A DNA stretch of 15,999 bases, from positions 1 to 15,999 of the forward strand of contig CAMCPC010000006.1 of assembly GCA_945876665.1 (NCBI GenBank), in the 5' to 3' direction. This DNA comes from an uncultured Oscillospiraceae bacterium. GTDB lineage: Bacteria > Bacillota > Clostridia > UBA1381. Within the stretch, counting starts at the first letter, position 1. Each line of letters opens with the position of its first letter. Shown piece after piece: positions 1 to 9,000 of the stretch. The position numbers were made by a program, and so were the translations under genes. The notes beneath the pieces are model-generated. The model saw nothing but the letters and a program-made list of their open reading frames with translations. It was not told where the DNA came from and did no database searches.

Positions 1-461
1 CCAATACAAATGACAGCATCGTAATTCTGAAAATACGCAAATCACAGGCTGTTGCCAATGGCGAGATAAAAGCTATTGACAGTGAAAATGCAGATGTTGT
101 TCCCGTAATCACAGCGGAGAACAGAACAATTGTTCCGCTCAGATTTATTTCGGAAAACTTCGGCGCGAATGTTGAATGGAACGGTGAAACGAGAGAAATC
201 ACAATCACTCTTGACGATACGGTAATTAAAATGACTATAGAAAGTCCGACCTATACGGTAAACGGCGAGGAAAAGGAACTTGACGCTCCTGCACAGATTT
301 ATAATGACAGAACGTTTGTTCCTGTAAGAGCCGTGCTTGAAAGCCTTTCAAAAGAGCTTTACTGGGAGGGTGAAAATCAGCTTGTAGTAATCGGTGACGG
401 TGTTGAAAATGCCTCAGATGAACAGGTGACAAACTGGATTGAAGCGGCAAAGAACCTTTAA
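1..461 (+). CDS. Copper amine oxidase N-terminal-like domain protein, 3' end only
   Basis: The reading frame is open from base 3 and stops with TAA at 459-461. About 152 C-terminal residues are visible and the true start lies off the left edge. Two copies of the pattern seen in copper amine oxidase N-terminal-like domains are present. The first reads NRTIVPLRFISENFGANVEW, followed by a short beta-strand-like stretch. The second reads NGEEKELDAPAQIYNDRTFV followed by PVRAVLESL. In Clostridia this domain is usually a non-catalytic module on secreted or wall-associated proteins and does not imply amine oxidase activity. The signal peptide and any partner domain would be outside the window. The protein ends shortly after the second repeat with a small acidic helix, so the domain is C-terminal here. 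The family call is good; the function is unknown. Confidence 0.8.
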   Translation, partial: NTNDSIVILKIRKSQAVANGEIKAIDSENADVVPVITAENRTIVPLRFISENFGANVEWNGETREITITLDDTVIKMTIESPTYTVNGEEKELDAPAQIYNDRTFVPVRAVLESLSKELYWEGENQLVVIGDGVENASDEQVTNWIEAAKNL

Positions 462-470
462 CAGAGCAAT

Positions 471-497
471 AAAAAAGGAGCTTTTGGCTCCTTTTTT
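471..497 (+). terminator. Rho-independent terminator after the surface-protein gene
   Basis: A perfect 11-bp inverted repeat (AAAAAAGGAGC at 471-481, GCTCCTTTTTT at 487-497) encloses a 5-nt loop (TTTTG). It begins 10 nt after the stop codon. The right arm supplies the U-run and the left arm an A-run, so it could also act on the opposite strand. It separates the left gene from the nusB operon. Confidence 0.9.
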
Positions 498-528
498 GCT
501 TTAGTGATGTATCATACCGCATATCCAC

Positions 529-557
529 TTGATTTTTGTATAAAATTATGGTATAGT
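529..557 (+). promoter_or_regulatory. Sigma-A-type promoter of the nusB operon
   Basis: TTGATT at 529-534 and TATAGT at 552-557 are separated by exactly 17 nt. The pair lies just after the terminator of the preceding gene and about 50 bp before the nusB ATG. A start near 564 would give a leader of about 40 nt. No other promoter-like pair was noticed before the metK promoter, so this probably drives nusB through the DUF212 gene. Confidence 0.7.
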
Positions 558-604
558 CTTAATATGGAAAATTATGCGTAAAACATGAAAGGATTTTAGC
601 GGTT

Positions 605-1018
605 ATGAGAAAACAGACGAGAAGCGAAGCAAGAGATGCAGCTTTTACACAGGTGTTCCAGATGGATTTGCATGAGGACGACATGGATGTTATTTTAGAC
701 GAGCTTTTAAAGGCGCGTCCCGAATCTGAAGCAAACCTCGGATATATAAGACAAATAATAGACGGTGTAAGAGAGCATGAACAGGAAATTGATGAGCTTA
801 TAGTAAAAAATCTGAAAAAAGGCTGGACGATTTCAAGAATATCAAAGGCGTCACACGCTATAATGAAGCTTGCCATATTTGAAATGAAGTACATGGACGA
901 TGTACCTGCAAAGGTTGCCATAAACGAAGCTGTGGAGCTTGCAAAGCGTTACGGTGATGACGGTGACCCGAACTTTGTAAACGGACTTCTCGGAAGCGTG
1001 TATAAGGAAATTGCATGA
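605..1018 (+). CDS. nusB: Transcription antitermination factor NusB
   Basis: A 137-residue protein of typical NusB length. NusB pairs with NusE (ribosomal protein S10) and binds boxA RNA, helping RNA polymerase read through rRNA operons. The family pattern is visible at both ends: RSEARDAAFTQVFQMDL near residues 6-22, and near the C-terminus the AINEAVELAKRYGDD stretch followed by FVNGLLGSVYKEIA. The predicted all-helical content fits the family. The start is ATG at 605 with GAAAGGA at 587-593, about 11 nt upstream, a slightly long spacing. The last 4 nt overlap the start of the next gene (ATGA), which suggests translational coupling. It is the first gene of the operon driven by the promoter at 529-557. 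Confidence 0.95.
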   Translation: MRKQTRSEARDAAFTQVFQMDLHEDDMDVILDELLKARPESEANLGYIRQIIDGVREHEQEIDELIVKNLKKGWTISRISKASHAIMKLAIFEMKYMDDVPAKVAINEAVELAKRYGDDGDPNFVNGLLGSVYKEIA

Positions 1019-1947
1019 GTACGCTTGGATTTGATACAAGTAATTACACCACATCAACCGCATGGACAGACGGCAGAGCGGATAAAAATATAAGACAGCT
1101 GCTTTATGTAAAAGAGGGAGAACGCGGCATACGTCAGAGTGACGGTGTGTTTCAGCATATGAAGCTGATGCCGCAGCTTTTTGAAAGGCTGTCGGCACAG
1201 ATTGACATGAATGACGTCAGAGCCGTCGGCGTAAGCGCAAGACCGCGTACTGTTGAGGGTTCATATATGCCCGTGTTTCTTGCGGGCATGGGCTATGCAC
1301 GGGTTGTAAGCAGCGCGCTTGGCGTGCCGCTTTATGAATTTTCACATCAGGACGGACACGTTATGGCAGGGATTTATTCCTGCGGCTGCTTTGAGCTTCT
1401 GGAAAAGGATTTTCTGTCGGTGCATCTTTCGGGCGGTACAACGGAGATTTTGAAAAGCCGCTATGTTGGCAATAATTTTGTGCATGAGATAATCGGCGGC
1501 ACAAAAGATATAAGTGCGGGACAGTTTATCGACAGAGTGGGTGTAAAAATGGGAATGCAGTTCCCTGCGGGAAAGGCGCTTGAACAGCTTGCACTGTCTG
1601 CTGACAGGGCGGAAAAGCTGCCCGTATCGGTGGACGGAATGTATATGAGCTTTTCGGGTGTGGAAACAAAGGCATCACGCATGACGGACGAATGTGAAAA
1701 AGCGTCCCTTGCGCGGGGTGTATTGGAAACTGTGCGCGATACGCTTATAAAATCAATCAATAACGCAATCAGGGAAACAAATACGCATAATATACTTGTT
1801 GTGGGCGGAGTTGCGTCCAACGGCATAATCAGACAGGGACTTACGGAACATCTTGACGGCGATGTGCATTTCGCAAAGGCGGAGTATTCCACCGATAACG
1901 CTGTCGGCATTGCATATCTTGCGCATATGGCAAATAAGGAGGCTTAG
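1015..1947 (+). CDS. TsaD/Kae1-like (peptidase M22 family) paralogue
   Basis: A 310-residue member of the TsaD/Kae1/Qri7 ASKHA fold. The His-x3-His metal pair (H111 and H115, in SHQDGH) and the C-terminal metal Asp (D294, in STDNAVGIA) are present. Also present are the phosphate-loop-like SGG at 139-141, a DISAGQFIDRVG motif near 165-176, SFSGVETKA at 212-220 and VVGGVASNG at 262-270. It departs from TsaD where TsaD usually has SGGHT (here SGGTT) and a Gly-Pro-Gly loop (here Arg-Pro-Arg at 76-78). It is therefore probably a paralogue and not the t6A-tRNA enzyme; this is inference. Database entries often call such proteins O-sialoglycoprotein endopeptidase, a label with weak support. ATG at 1015 follows AAGGA at 1004-1008. 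It overlaps nusB by 4 nt and ends 2 nt before xseA. Confidence 0.85.
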   Translation: MSTLGFDTSNYTTSTAWTDGRADKNIRQLLYVKEGERGIRQSDGVFQHMKLMPQLFERLSAQIDMNDVRAVGVSARPRTVEGSYMPVFLAGMGYARVVSSALGVPLYEFSHQDGHVMAGIYSCGCFELLEKDFLSVHLSGGTTEILKSRYVGNNFVHEIIGGTKDISAGQFIDRVGVKMGMQFPAGKALEQLALSADRAEKLPVSVDGMYMSFSGVETKASRMTDECEKASLARGVLETVRDTLIKSINNAIRETNTHNILVVGGVASNGIIRQGLTEHLDGDVHFAKAEYSTDNAVGIAYLAHMANKEA

Positions 1948-1949
1948 GC

Positions 1950-3134
1950 TTGGAACCGAAAATCGCTACCGTTTCGCAGATAAACGGCTATGTTAAAAAA
2001 ATTCTTGACCATAATATAATATTGAACAACGTATGGATAAAGGGTGAAATTTCAAACTTCAAGCACCATTATTCGGGACACCTGTATATAACGCTGAAGG
2101 ACGAGGGCGGAGTGCTTAAAGCGGTAATGTTCCGCTCAAGCGCACAGTCGCTTACATTTGAGCCGAGCGATGGCATGAAGGTGCTTGCGCGCGGAAGAAT
2201 AAGCGTGTATGAGGCAGGCGGCTCGTATCAGCTGTATATTGAAGAAATGATACCGGACGGTGTGGGCGAGCTGTATATAGCCTACGAACAGCTTAAGAAA
2301 CAGCTTGCCGAGGAGGGCTTGTTTGACGAAGCACACAAAAAGCCAATTCCGCAGTTTCCAAAGCGTGTGGGTGTTGTAACGGCATCAACAGGCGCGGCGG
2401 TAAGGGATATTATAAACGTAATCACGCGCCGTTATCCTATGGCGGAAATTGTGATATATCCCGCGCAGGTACAGGGAACGGGCGCGGCGCAGAGCGTTGT
2501 AAGAGCGATTGAATATTTCAACGCAACAAAAGAGGTTGATACGCTTATAGTCGGACGCGGCGGCGGAAGTATTGAGGATTTGTGGGCGTTTAATGAGGAA
2601 ATAACGGCGCGCGCAATTTACGCATCTCAAATACCGATAATTTCGGCGGTGGGACACGAAACCGACTTTACCATAGCGGATTTTGTGGCGGATTTGAGAG
2701 CGCCGACACCGTCCGCGGCTGCGGAAATCGCCGTACCGTCAATGATAGAGCTGCGCAATAGAATAAACATCGACCAAAACCGCATTTCGCAGAATGTTGT
2801 GGGACGCATTGAAAGCAGCAGACTTTTACTCAAGCGTTTCAAGATGAAAACACCAAAGGATAGAATTGATGATTACAATTTAAAGCTTGACTCGCTTTTG
2901 AAGTCTATGGAAAACAGCTTAAAAATGAAAACTATGACATTAAAGCGGCAATTTGCCGAGCAAACAGCAAAGCTTGACGCGCTTAGTCCCTTGCAGACTC
3001 TTTCGAGGGGTTATTCAATCCCCACAACGGAGGACGGAACTGTTATACGAAGCGCGGAGGAAATGAAAAAGGGCATGGAATTTACACTGCGGCTCAAGGA
3101 CGGAAGTCGTGAATGTGTTGTAAAAGGAGAATAA
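1950..3134 (+). CDS. xseA: Exodeoxyribonuclease VII large subunit
   Basis: A 394-residue catalytic subunit of exonuclease VII, which degrades single-stranded DNA from both ends and acts with several XseB chains. The N-terminal OB-fold (about 1-105) carries the typical VWIKGEISNFKHH start and GHLYITLKDE at 43-52. The catalytic region holds GVVTASTGAAVRDI (141-154), VGRGGGSIEDLWAFNEE (201-217) and GHETDFTIADFVADLRAPTP (235-254). A long helical, coiled-coil-prone segment follows from about 265, and the C-terminus has LSRGYSI. The start is a TTG at 1950, well supported by AAGGAGG at 1936-1942 with 7-nt spacing; no ATG lies nearby in frame. It sits 2 nt after the TsaD-like gene and 2 nt before xseB, so a single polycistronic transcript supplies both subunits. 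Confidence 0.97.
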   Translation: MEPKIATVSQINGYVKKILDHNIILNNVWIKGEISNFKHHYSGHLYITLKDEGGVLKAVMFRSSAQSLTFEPSDGMKVLARGRISVYEAGGSYQLYIEEMIPDGVGELYIAYEQLKKQLAEEGLFDEAHKKPIPQFPKRVGVVTASTGAAVRDIINVITRRYPMAEIVIYPAQVQGTGAAQSVVRAIEYFNATKEVDTLIVGRGGGSIEDLWAFNEEITARAIYASQIPIISAVGHETDFTIADFVADLRAPTPSAAAEIAVPSMIELRNRINIDQNRISQNVVGRIESSRLLLKRFKMKTPKDRIDDYNLKLDSLLKSMENSLKMKTMTLKRQFAEQTAKLDALSPLQTLSRGYSIPTTEDGTVIRSAEEMKKGMEFTLRLKDGSRECVVKGE

Positions 3135-3136
3135 TA

Positions 3137-3367
3137 ATGGCAGAGAAGAAAACATTTGAACAGTCAATATCGGAGCTTGAGGAAATAGTGGCAAAGCTGG
3201 AGGGCGGAAATGTCACGCTTGACGAGTCGCTTGAGCTTTTTGAAAAGGGAATAAAGCTGTCAAAAGGCTGTCAGCAGATGCTTGACGCGGCGGAAAAAAA
3301 GGTTTCCATTCTTATGACAAACGATGATGGCGAAGTTGTAAAAGAGGATTTCATAGGAGAAGAATAA
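3137..3367 (+). CDS. xseB: Exodeoxyribonuclease VII small subunit
   Basis: A 76-residue protein of normal XseB length. It contains the family core KTFEQSISELEEIVAKLEGG, then LDESLELFEKGIKL and a helical C-terminal part with an acidic tail. XseB forms a small helical hairpin that binds the coiled-coil arm of XseA. ATG at 3137 was chosen because AAAGGAGA at 3122-3129 stands 7 nt upstream and the protein then begins MAEKKTFEQS as in relatives. A longer frame from an upstream ATG at 3113 would add eight residues of Cys/Arg-rich sequence that overlap xseA and look unlike the family. The stop codon overlaps the ispA start by 1 nt. Confidence 0.95.
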   Translation: MAEKKTFEQSISELEEIVAKLEGGNVTLDESLELFEKGIKLSKGCQQMLDAAEKKVSILMTNDDGEVVKEDFIGEE

Positions 3368-4242
3368 TGAAAGAGCGGCTAAAGGAGCAGATTGACTTTA
3401 TAGATAAGTATCTTGACAAGTACCTTGCGGAAAAGGAAAATCCGCAGAATATCATATACAAGGCAATGCGCTACAGCGTATTTGCGGGCGGAAAAAGACT
3501 TCGCCCCATACTTATGCTGAACGTGTGTAAAATGTGCGGCGGCGACGTGAACGAGGTAATTCCGTTTGCCTGCGCGCTTGAAATGATACACACATATTCA
3601 CTCATACATGATGATTTGCCCGCGATGGATAACGACGATTTGCGCCGCGGTATGCCGACGAGCCACATCAAATTCGGCGAGGCAACGGCAATTCTGGCAG
3701 GTGACGCGCTTTTAAACCGCGCCTTTGAGGTGGTATCGGAGTATGACGGTGATAACGTAAAGCGCGCAATGAAAGCAATAAATATGCTTGCCGTATCGTC
3801 AGGTACAGAGGGCATGATAGGCGGTCAGATAGTAGATATGGAGAGCGAGGGCAAGGAAATTACCCTTGACGAGCTGCGTTATCTGCATCTTAATAAAACA
3901 GGCGCGATTATCCGCAGTGCGTGTACAATAGGCGCGCTTATGGGCGGCGGCAGTGAAGATGAAATTGAAGCCGTTGACGAGTTTGCGAAAAATCTCGGTG
4001 TGGCGTTTCAGATACAGGACGATATTCTGGACGTTACGGGCAGCGAGGAGGAGCTTGGCAAGCCGATAGGCTCTGACGCGGAGGAAAACAAAAACACATA
4101 CGTAAGGCTTGTGGGACTGGAAAAATCGAGGGAACTTTCAGAGGAGTATTCCGAAAACGCAAAGAAAGCGCTTGATATTTTCGGTGAAAGAGCGCAGTTC
4201 CTAAAGGAGCTTACAGATTATCTTATAAACAGGAAAAACTAA
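3367..4242 (+). CDS. ispA: Polyprenyl diphosphate synthase, probably farnesyl diphosphate synthase
   Basis: A 291-residue trans-prenyltransferase that condenses isopentenyl diphosphate with allylic diphosphates. The first Asp-rich motif is DDLPAMDNDDLRRG (82-95), with the two-residue insertion typical of bacterial farnesyl/geranylgeranyl synthases. The second is QDDILD (217-222). Other family marks are GGKRLRP (41-47), GGQIVD (152-157) and HLNKTGAII (174-182). The type II layout and the residues just before the first motif suit FPP synthase, but geranylgeranyl diphosphate as product cannot be excluded by eye. ATG at 3367 overlaps the xseB stop by 1 nt, with a GGAGAAG-like site upstream. Position after xseAB is the standard Firmicutes arrangement. 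dxs, which often follows, is not here; a DUF212 gene takes its place. Confidence 0.95.
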   Translation: MKERLKEQIDFIDKYLDKYLAEKENPQNIIYKAMRYSVFAGGKRLRPILMLNVCKMCGGDVNEVIPFACALEMIHTYSLIHDDLPAMDNDDLRRGMPTSHIKFGEATAILAGDALLNRAFEVVSEYDGDNVKRAMKAINMLAVSSGTEGMIGGQIVDMESEGKEITLDELRYLHLNKTGAIIRSACTIGALMGGGSEDEIEAVDEFAKNLGVAFQIQDDILDVTGSEEELGKPIGSDAEENKNTYVRLVGLEKSRELSEEYSENAKKALDIFGERAQFLKELTDYLINRKN

Positions 4243-4252
4243 GGAGAGGTTT

Positions 4253-4696
4253 ATGTCATATTTACAACAGCTTGCAGCCAATTCTGTGCTTTTGACGGCG
4301 CTTATCGGTTGGTTTGCGGCACAGGCGCTTAAAATTGTGCTGTCATGGGATAAAAAATTGGATTTTAAAAGATTTATAGGTTCGGGCGGAATGCCCAGCT
4401 CACATGCGTCATTTGTTATGTCGCTTACAATGGCGGTGGGATTTGAAAACGGCTTTGACAGTGCCGCTTTTGCCATATCGGCGGTTGTGGCATTCGTCGT
4501 AATGTATGACGCCGCCGGAATAAGACGCAGCGCGGGTCAACAGGCGGCGATACTGAATAAGCTTGTGGAGTCGGTGGTTAAAGCAGATTTCCCCGGCACG
4601 GAAAAGAAGCTTAAGGAGCTTTTAGGACACACGCCCATTGAAGTGTTCGGCGGCGCGATACTTGGCATAATTATCGCGATTATACGCCACGCGTAA
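4253..4696 (+). CDS. Divergent PAP2 family membrane protein (DUF212, YuiD-like)
   Basis: A 147-residue integral membrane protein related to Bacillus YuiD. Family signatures are GGMPSSHAS (45-53), YDAAGIRRSAGQQA (85-98) and LLGHTPIEVFGGAILG (123-138). Likely membrane segments lie near 10-30, 55-83 and 130-145. The Ser-Ser-His and Arg-containing motifs recall type 2 phosphatidic acid phosphatases, so a phosphatase acting on a lipid phosphate is plausible but unproven for the family. Following ispA directly, a link to prenyl phosphates is an attractive guess only. ATG at 4253 has AAGGAG at 4241-4246, overlapping the ispA stop region, with 6-nt spacing. It is probably the last gene of the nusB operon. 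Confidence 0.9.
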   Translation: MSYLQQLAANSVLLTALIGWFAAQALKIVLSWDKKLDFKRFIGSGGMPSSHASFVMSLTMAVGFENGFDSAAFAISAVVAFVVMYDAAGIRRSAGQQAAILNKLVESVVKADFPGTEKKLKELLGHTPIEVFGGAILGIIIAIIRHA

Positions 4697-4702
4697 AAAA
4701 GT

Positions 4703-4721
4703 TGCCGTAAATCGGCATTTT
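4703..4721 (+). terminator. Possible weak terminator after the DUF212 gene
   Basis: TGCCG at 4703-4707 and CGGCA at 4713-4717 form a 5-bp stem with a TAAAT loop, followed by only TTTT. A run of A residues before the stem could extend pairing past a GT bulge. It sits just after the stop codon and just before the metK promoter, where a terminator is expected, but the stem is short. Confidence 0.35.
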
Positions 4722-4723
4722 AG

Positions 4724-4752
4724 TTGACTTTTAATGTCATTTAATGTAGAAT
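4724..4752 (+). promoter_or_regulatory. Sigma-A-type promoter of metK
   Basis: TTGACT at 4724-4729 and TAGAAT at 4747-4752 are separated by 17 nt. A start near 4759 leaves a leader of only about 30 nt, too short for a SAM riboswitch or T-box. The ATG at 4734 lies inside this promoter, which argues for the downstream metK start at 4788. Confidence 0.75.
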
Positions 4753-4787
4753 ATACTTTAGACTTAATCGGAAAGGAAATGAAACCA

Positions 4788-5972
4788 ATGAGTAAAAGAC
4801 TGTTTACCTCGGAATCTGTAACAGAGGGACATCCCGATAAAATCTGCGACCAGATTTCCGACGCCGTGCTTGATGAGATATTAAAGGAAGACCCGATGGC
4901 GAGAGTTGCCTGCGAAACAACGTGTACAACAGGTATTATTTCAATCATGGGTGAGATTACAACCTCCTGCTATGTTGATTTTCCGAAGGTTGCAAGACAG
5001 GTTGTGCTTGATATAGGCTATGACAGGGCAAAATACGGCTTTGACGGTACTACCTGCGCCGTTGTGACTGCTATTGACGAGCAGTCGCCGGATATTGCGC
5101 AGGGCGTAAATTCAGGCTACGAAAACCGTGAAGAGGGCGGAAAAGATGATGAAAATTCAACGGGCGCGGGCGATCAGGGTATGATGTTTGGTTATGCCTG
5201 TGACGAAACACCTGAGCTTATGCCGATGCCGATTTCTCTTGCTCACAAAATGGCAAAGAAGCTGACAGAGGTGAGAAAAGAGGGTATTCTTGATTATCTT
5301 CGTCCCGACGGCAAGACTCAGGTCACGGTCGAATATGACAATGACAAGCCTGTAAGAGTTGACACAGTAGTTGTATCGAGCCAGCATTCGCCTGATGTGG
5401 ATATAAAGAAGCTGCGCGACGATATAAAGCGCGAGGTTATCCTAAAGACTGTTCCCGCAAGCCTTATTGACGAAAACACAAAGTTTTTCATCAATCCGAC
5501 GGGCAGATTTGTAGTAGGAGGCCCTAACGGTGACAGCGGTCTGACGGGCAGAAAAATTATTGTTGATACCTACGGCGGCTACGCAAGACACGGCGGCGGC
5601 GCATTCTCGGGCAAAGACCCCACAAAGGTTGACAGAAGCGCGGCATACGCGTCAAGATGGGTTGCTAAGAATGTTGTTGCGGCAGGACTTGCTAAGAAGT
5701 GCGAGGTACAGCTTGCGTACGCAATCGGCGTTGCGCATCCTGTTTCAATAATGGTTGACACCTTTGGCACAGCCACCGTTCCCGAGGAGAAGATTGAAAA
5801 GGCAATTGCAGAGGTCTTTGATTTAAGACCTTACGCAATCATAAAGCAGCTTGATTTGAGAAAGCCCATTTACCGCAATCTTGCGTCATACGGACATATG
5901 GGACGTGAGGAATTAGGCGTGGCATGGGAAAGAACGGATAAGGCAGATGCACTAAAAGCGGCGGTAAAATAA
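4788..5972 (+). CDS. metK: S-adenosylmethionine synthetase
   Basis: A 394-residue cytosolic enzyme that makes S-adenosylmethionine from methionine and ATP. The family motifs are intact: [16 protein letters not shown] (14-29), [12 protein letters not shown] (126-137) and the ATP-binding loop [16 protein letters not shown] (269-284). The start is ATG at 4788, giving [18 protein letters not shown], the usual N-terminus, with GAAAGGA at 4771-4777. An in-frame ATG at 4734 would add 18 residues, but it falls between the -35 and -10 boxes of the gene's own promoter and is rejected. Flanked by its own promoter and a strong terminator, metK looks monocistronic. No riboswitch is visible before it. Confidence 0.97.
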   Translation: MSKRLFTSESVTEGHPDKICDQISDAVLDEILKEDPMARVACETTCTTGIISIMGEITTSCYVDFPKVARQVVLDIGYDRAKYGFDGTTCAVVTAIDEQSPDIAQGVNSGYENREEGGKDDENSTGAGDQGMMFGYACDETPELMPMPISLAHKMAKKLTEVRKEGILDYLRPDGKTQVTVEYDNDKPVRVDTVVVSSQHSPDVDIKKLRDDIKREVILKTVPASLIDENTKFFINPTGRFVVGGPNGDSGLTGRKIIVDTYGGYARHGGGAFSGKDPTKVDRSAAYASRWVAKNVVAAGLAKKCEVQLAYAIGVAHPVSIMVDTFGTATVPEEKIEKAIAEVFDLRPYAIIKQLDLRKPIYRNLASYGHMGREELGVAWERTDKADALKAAVK

Positions 5973-5981
5973 AATTCGCAT

Positions 5982-6013
5982 AAAAACACTTCACACTTGG
6001 TGAGGTGTTTTTT
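5982..6013 (+). terminator. Rho-independent terminator after metK
   Basis: A stem of about 13 bp pairs 5982-5994 (AAAAACACTTCAC) with 6000-6012, with one G-U pair and a 5-nt loop. The right arm ends in TTTTTT at 6008-6013. It starts 9 nt after the metK stop and separates metK from the addB promoter. Confidence 0.88.
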
Positions 6014-6052
6014 GGTTATAAAAACAAAGTGCTTTTTTTTGTACAGTGTTTA

Positions 6053-6061
6053 TGTTATAAT
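6053..6061 (+). promoter_or_regulatory. Extended -10 promoter of addBA
   Basis: TATAAT at 6056-6061 is preceded by TG one base away (6053-6054), forming a TGnTATAAT extended -10 element. The region 17 nt further upstream is a T-run (6033-6040), so no good -35 box exists; extended -10 promoters tolerate this. It lies 34 bp before the addB ATG. Confidence 0.65.
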
Positions 6062-6094
6062 GATATTAAATCAGAAAAGAAAGGACGTTTTTCC

Positions 6095-9000
6095 ATGGGA
6101 ATAAGTATCATACGCGGCGCGATATGCTCGGGCAAGAGCAGAATGTGTCTTGACGGTATCGAAAGGGTACATAATGAAAATCCTGACGCAAGGTGCATAA
6201 TGATAGTACCCGACCATTATTCATATGAAACGGAAAAGACATTTGTTGAAAAATTCGGCGGCATAGGTCTTAACAATATAGAAGTGTTGACGCTGCGCCG
6301 CATGGCAATAAATAATTTAAGCTCGTCCGAGCTTAACCACCTGACGGAAGCAGGCAAGCAGATGCTTATTTACAAGGCGGTCACAACGGCATGTGAGGAG
6401 CTTCGTGAAATTGACGGAATGGATATGAAGCTGATAACCTCCATGCGCCGACAGGGCTTTCTTGACGTGGCGGCGTCGCTCATAAGCGAGATGAAGCGTT
6501 ACCTTGTAACGCCGCAGATGCTTTTGGAGCGCGCGCAGTCAGTAGCCAATAATCAGACGCTTAAAAACAAGCTGACGGCGCTTTCGCTTGTGTATGAAAA
6601 ATATATGGAGTATGTGGGTGAGTCGGACTGCACCGACAGCGAGGATGATTTGTACCGCTTGGCGCAGCATATCGAGGACGGAAACGAGTTTGACGCGAAT
6701 ACATACGTGTGGGTAAATCGTTTTGATAAATTCATGCCCCAACAGCTTTGCGTCCTTGAGGCACTGCTTAAAAAGGGCGTTCATATGACGGTGAGCATAT
6801 GCTGTCCGGCGGCAGAGGACGAAACGGAGAGAGAGCTTTATATACAGACGGAGAAAACAGTTGATAAGATAATGAGCCTTGCTCAAACCTATGGATTTGA
6901 GGGCGAATACACAGCAGGTAAAGGTCTTTCACACCTTGCGGACAAACCCGATTTATACCGCCTGTTCCGTTACTGGACGGAGGATTTTGTGTGCGAGGAA
7001 AAACCGCAGAATATGGCGCTGTTCCAGAGTCGTGACACCTACGGCGAGATTGAGAGAATAGCCTGTAAAATAATCGATCTTGTGCGTGATGATGGCTACC
7101 GTTTTCGTGATATTGCGCTTTTGTGCGGTAACGAGGAGGAGTACAGACATCTTATTGAGGCGGTGTTCGGTGAATACGAAATCCCCTATTTCACGGACAG
7201 AAAAATAATTTTGAGCGACCACCCTATCGCAATGCAGATTTTGTCGCTGTTCGATGTGCTTGAGGAGGACTGGAGCTATGAGTCAGTTTTTCGGTATTTA
7301 AGGTCAGGCTTTATTTACAGAAAAGAGCAGAAAGGGAAATTCACATTCTATAATCCGATAAATCAGGAAGATATTGACGCACTTGAAAATTTTGTCTTAA
7401 AGTGCGGCATACGCGGTGCAAAAAGATGGCTTAGTGAGGAAGCGTGGCTTAAAGAGAATGACATAGTTGACGCGGCTTTCGGCGAGGAGGGTGCGGACGA
7501 AGTAGATGAAAAAATTGACGCTCTGCGCCGTGAGATTGCCGCGCCCCTTGCAAAGTTTGCCGAGGCGGTCAAGGGAAAAAAGACGGCGGTTGATTTTGCA
7601 ACGGCTTTGTTTACATACCTTGAGGATATTAATCTGTACGCGGGTTTGAAATCCGAGATTGCCGCGTTCAAGAAGAACGGCATGGTAAACGAGGCGGAGC
7701 AGTTTACGAAGATATGGAATTTAATCCTTGACGTGCTTAATCAGACCACTACGGCGCTTGCGGAGGACAAGATGAAGATAGACGAGTTCGCCGAGTACAT
7801 GAGCGTGGGACTTTCCAAGTGTGAAATCCGCACAATCCCATCGGGTATTGATCAGGTATATGTGGGAAGCGTGGAGCGCAGCAGCCATGCCAATGTAAGG
7901 GCAATGTTTGTGGTGGGAGCGAAGAACGGCACGTTCCCCACAAGCATAAAAACAGAAGGATTTCTGTCAAACAAAGACAGAAACACCCTGCAGGAGGACT
8001 ATGGAATAACGCTTGCTCCCGATACAAAGAAGAAAATGGACGAGCAATATTTCAAGGTTTACAGGGCGCTGTGCGCCGTAAGCGAAAAGCTGTTTTTAAG
8101 CTATTCCATACAGGACGAGGAGGGCAAAACCCAGACCGCGTCGCATATGCTGACGGATATTTACCGCAAATTCCCTAAAATGCGTGTATCGGATAATCTT
8201 ATGCGCGACGCGTCAAAGGACGGTGTATATATTTCCTCACCCAAGGCGACTATTCATAAGATGCTTATAAACCTGTCGGGGAGATATGACGGTCAGAAAA
8301 ATCCGTTGTGGGATATGGTGTATGATTGGTACAATGTAAATCCCGAATGGAAAAAAATATTGTCGCTCATGGACAGGGCGGATTATTACAACCGACGCGG
8401 CATAATGCTTGACGGCGACATTGCCAATATGCTGTATGGAGGAAAAATAACTTACAGCGCAAGCAGAATAAACACATTTGCGCGCTGCCCCTTTGAGTAT
8501 TTCTTAAAATACGGACTTGGCGCAAGGGTAAGAGAGGAATGGGACGTAACTCCCGCGAATATGGGCAGCTATGCACACCGTGTTATAAACGATTTCTGTA
8601 TTGCCGTTGAGGACGGCGCTCAAACCAACGCGGAAAAAATCAGCGCGTGGCGCGCGCTTGATGACGAAAAGCGCAATGAAATTCTTGACAAAATTGTCAG
8701 CGACACCTGTGAAAATATGCTTTCTTCGGGTGTGCGTGATAAGGAGCGTACGGCGAGCATATTCCGCCGTATGGGCAGGACTATTTCCTCGGCGGCGGAG
8801 CTTGTGCAAAAGAGCCTTTCGGCAGGAGACTTTGCTGAAAACGGTATGGAATGTAAATTTGAAATCGATCTTACAGAGAATGTCGCTTTGCAGGGACTTA
8901 TCGACCGAATAGACATATGTGAAACGGACAGCGGTAAGTCGTATATGCGCATAATCGACTACAAGACGGGCAGAACGGAATTTGACGTGATGAACATTGC

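Noticed and set aside
4734..4787. An 18-residue N-terminal extension of metK
   Set aside because: The ATG at 4734 falls between the -35 and -10 boxes of the metK promoter; the family N-terminus begins at 4788.
4753..4787. SAM riboswitch or T-box before metK
   Set aside because: The leader from the predicted start is about 30 nt, far too short for either, and no conserved core is seen.
6005..6094. A 30-residue N-terminal extension of addB
   Set aside because: This start lies within the metK terminator and upstream of the addB promoter, and the peptide has no family match; ATG 6095 has a ribosome binding site.
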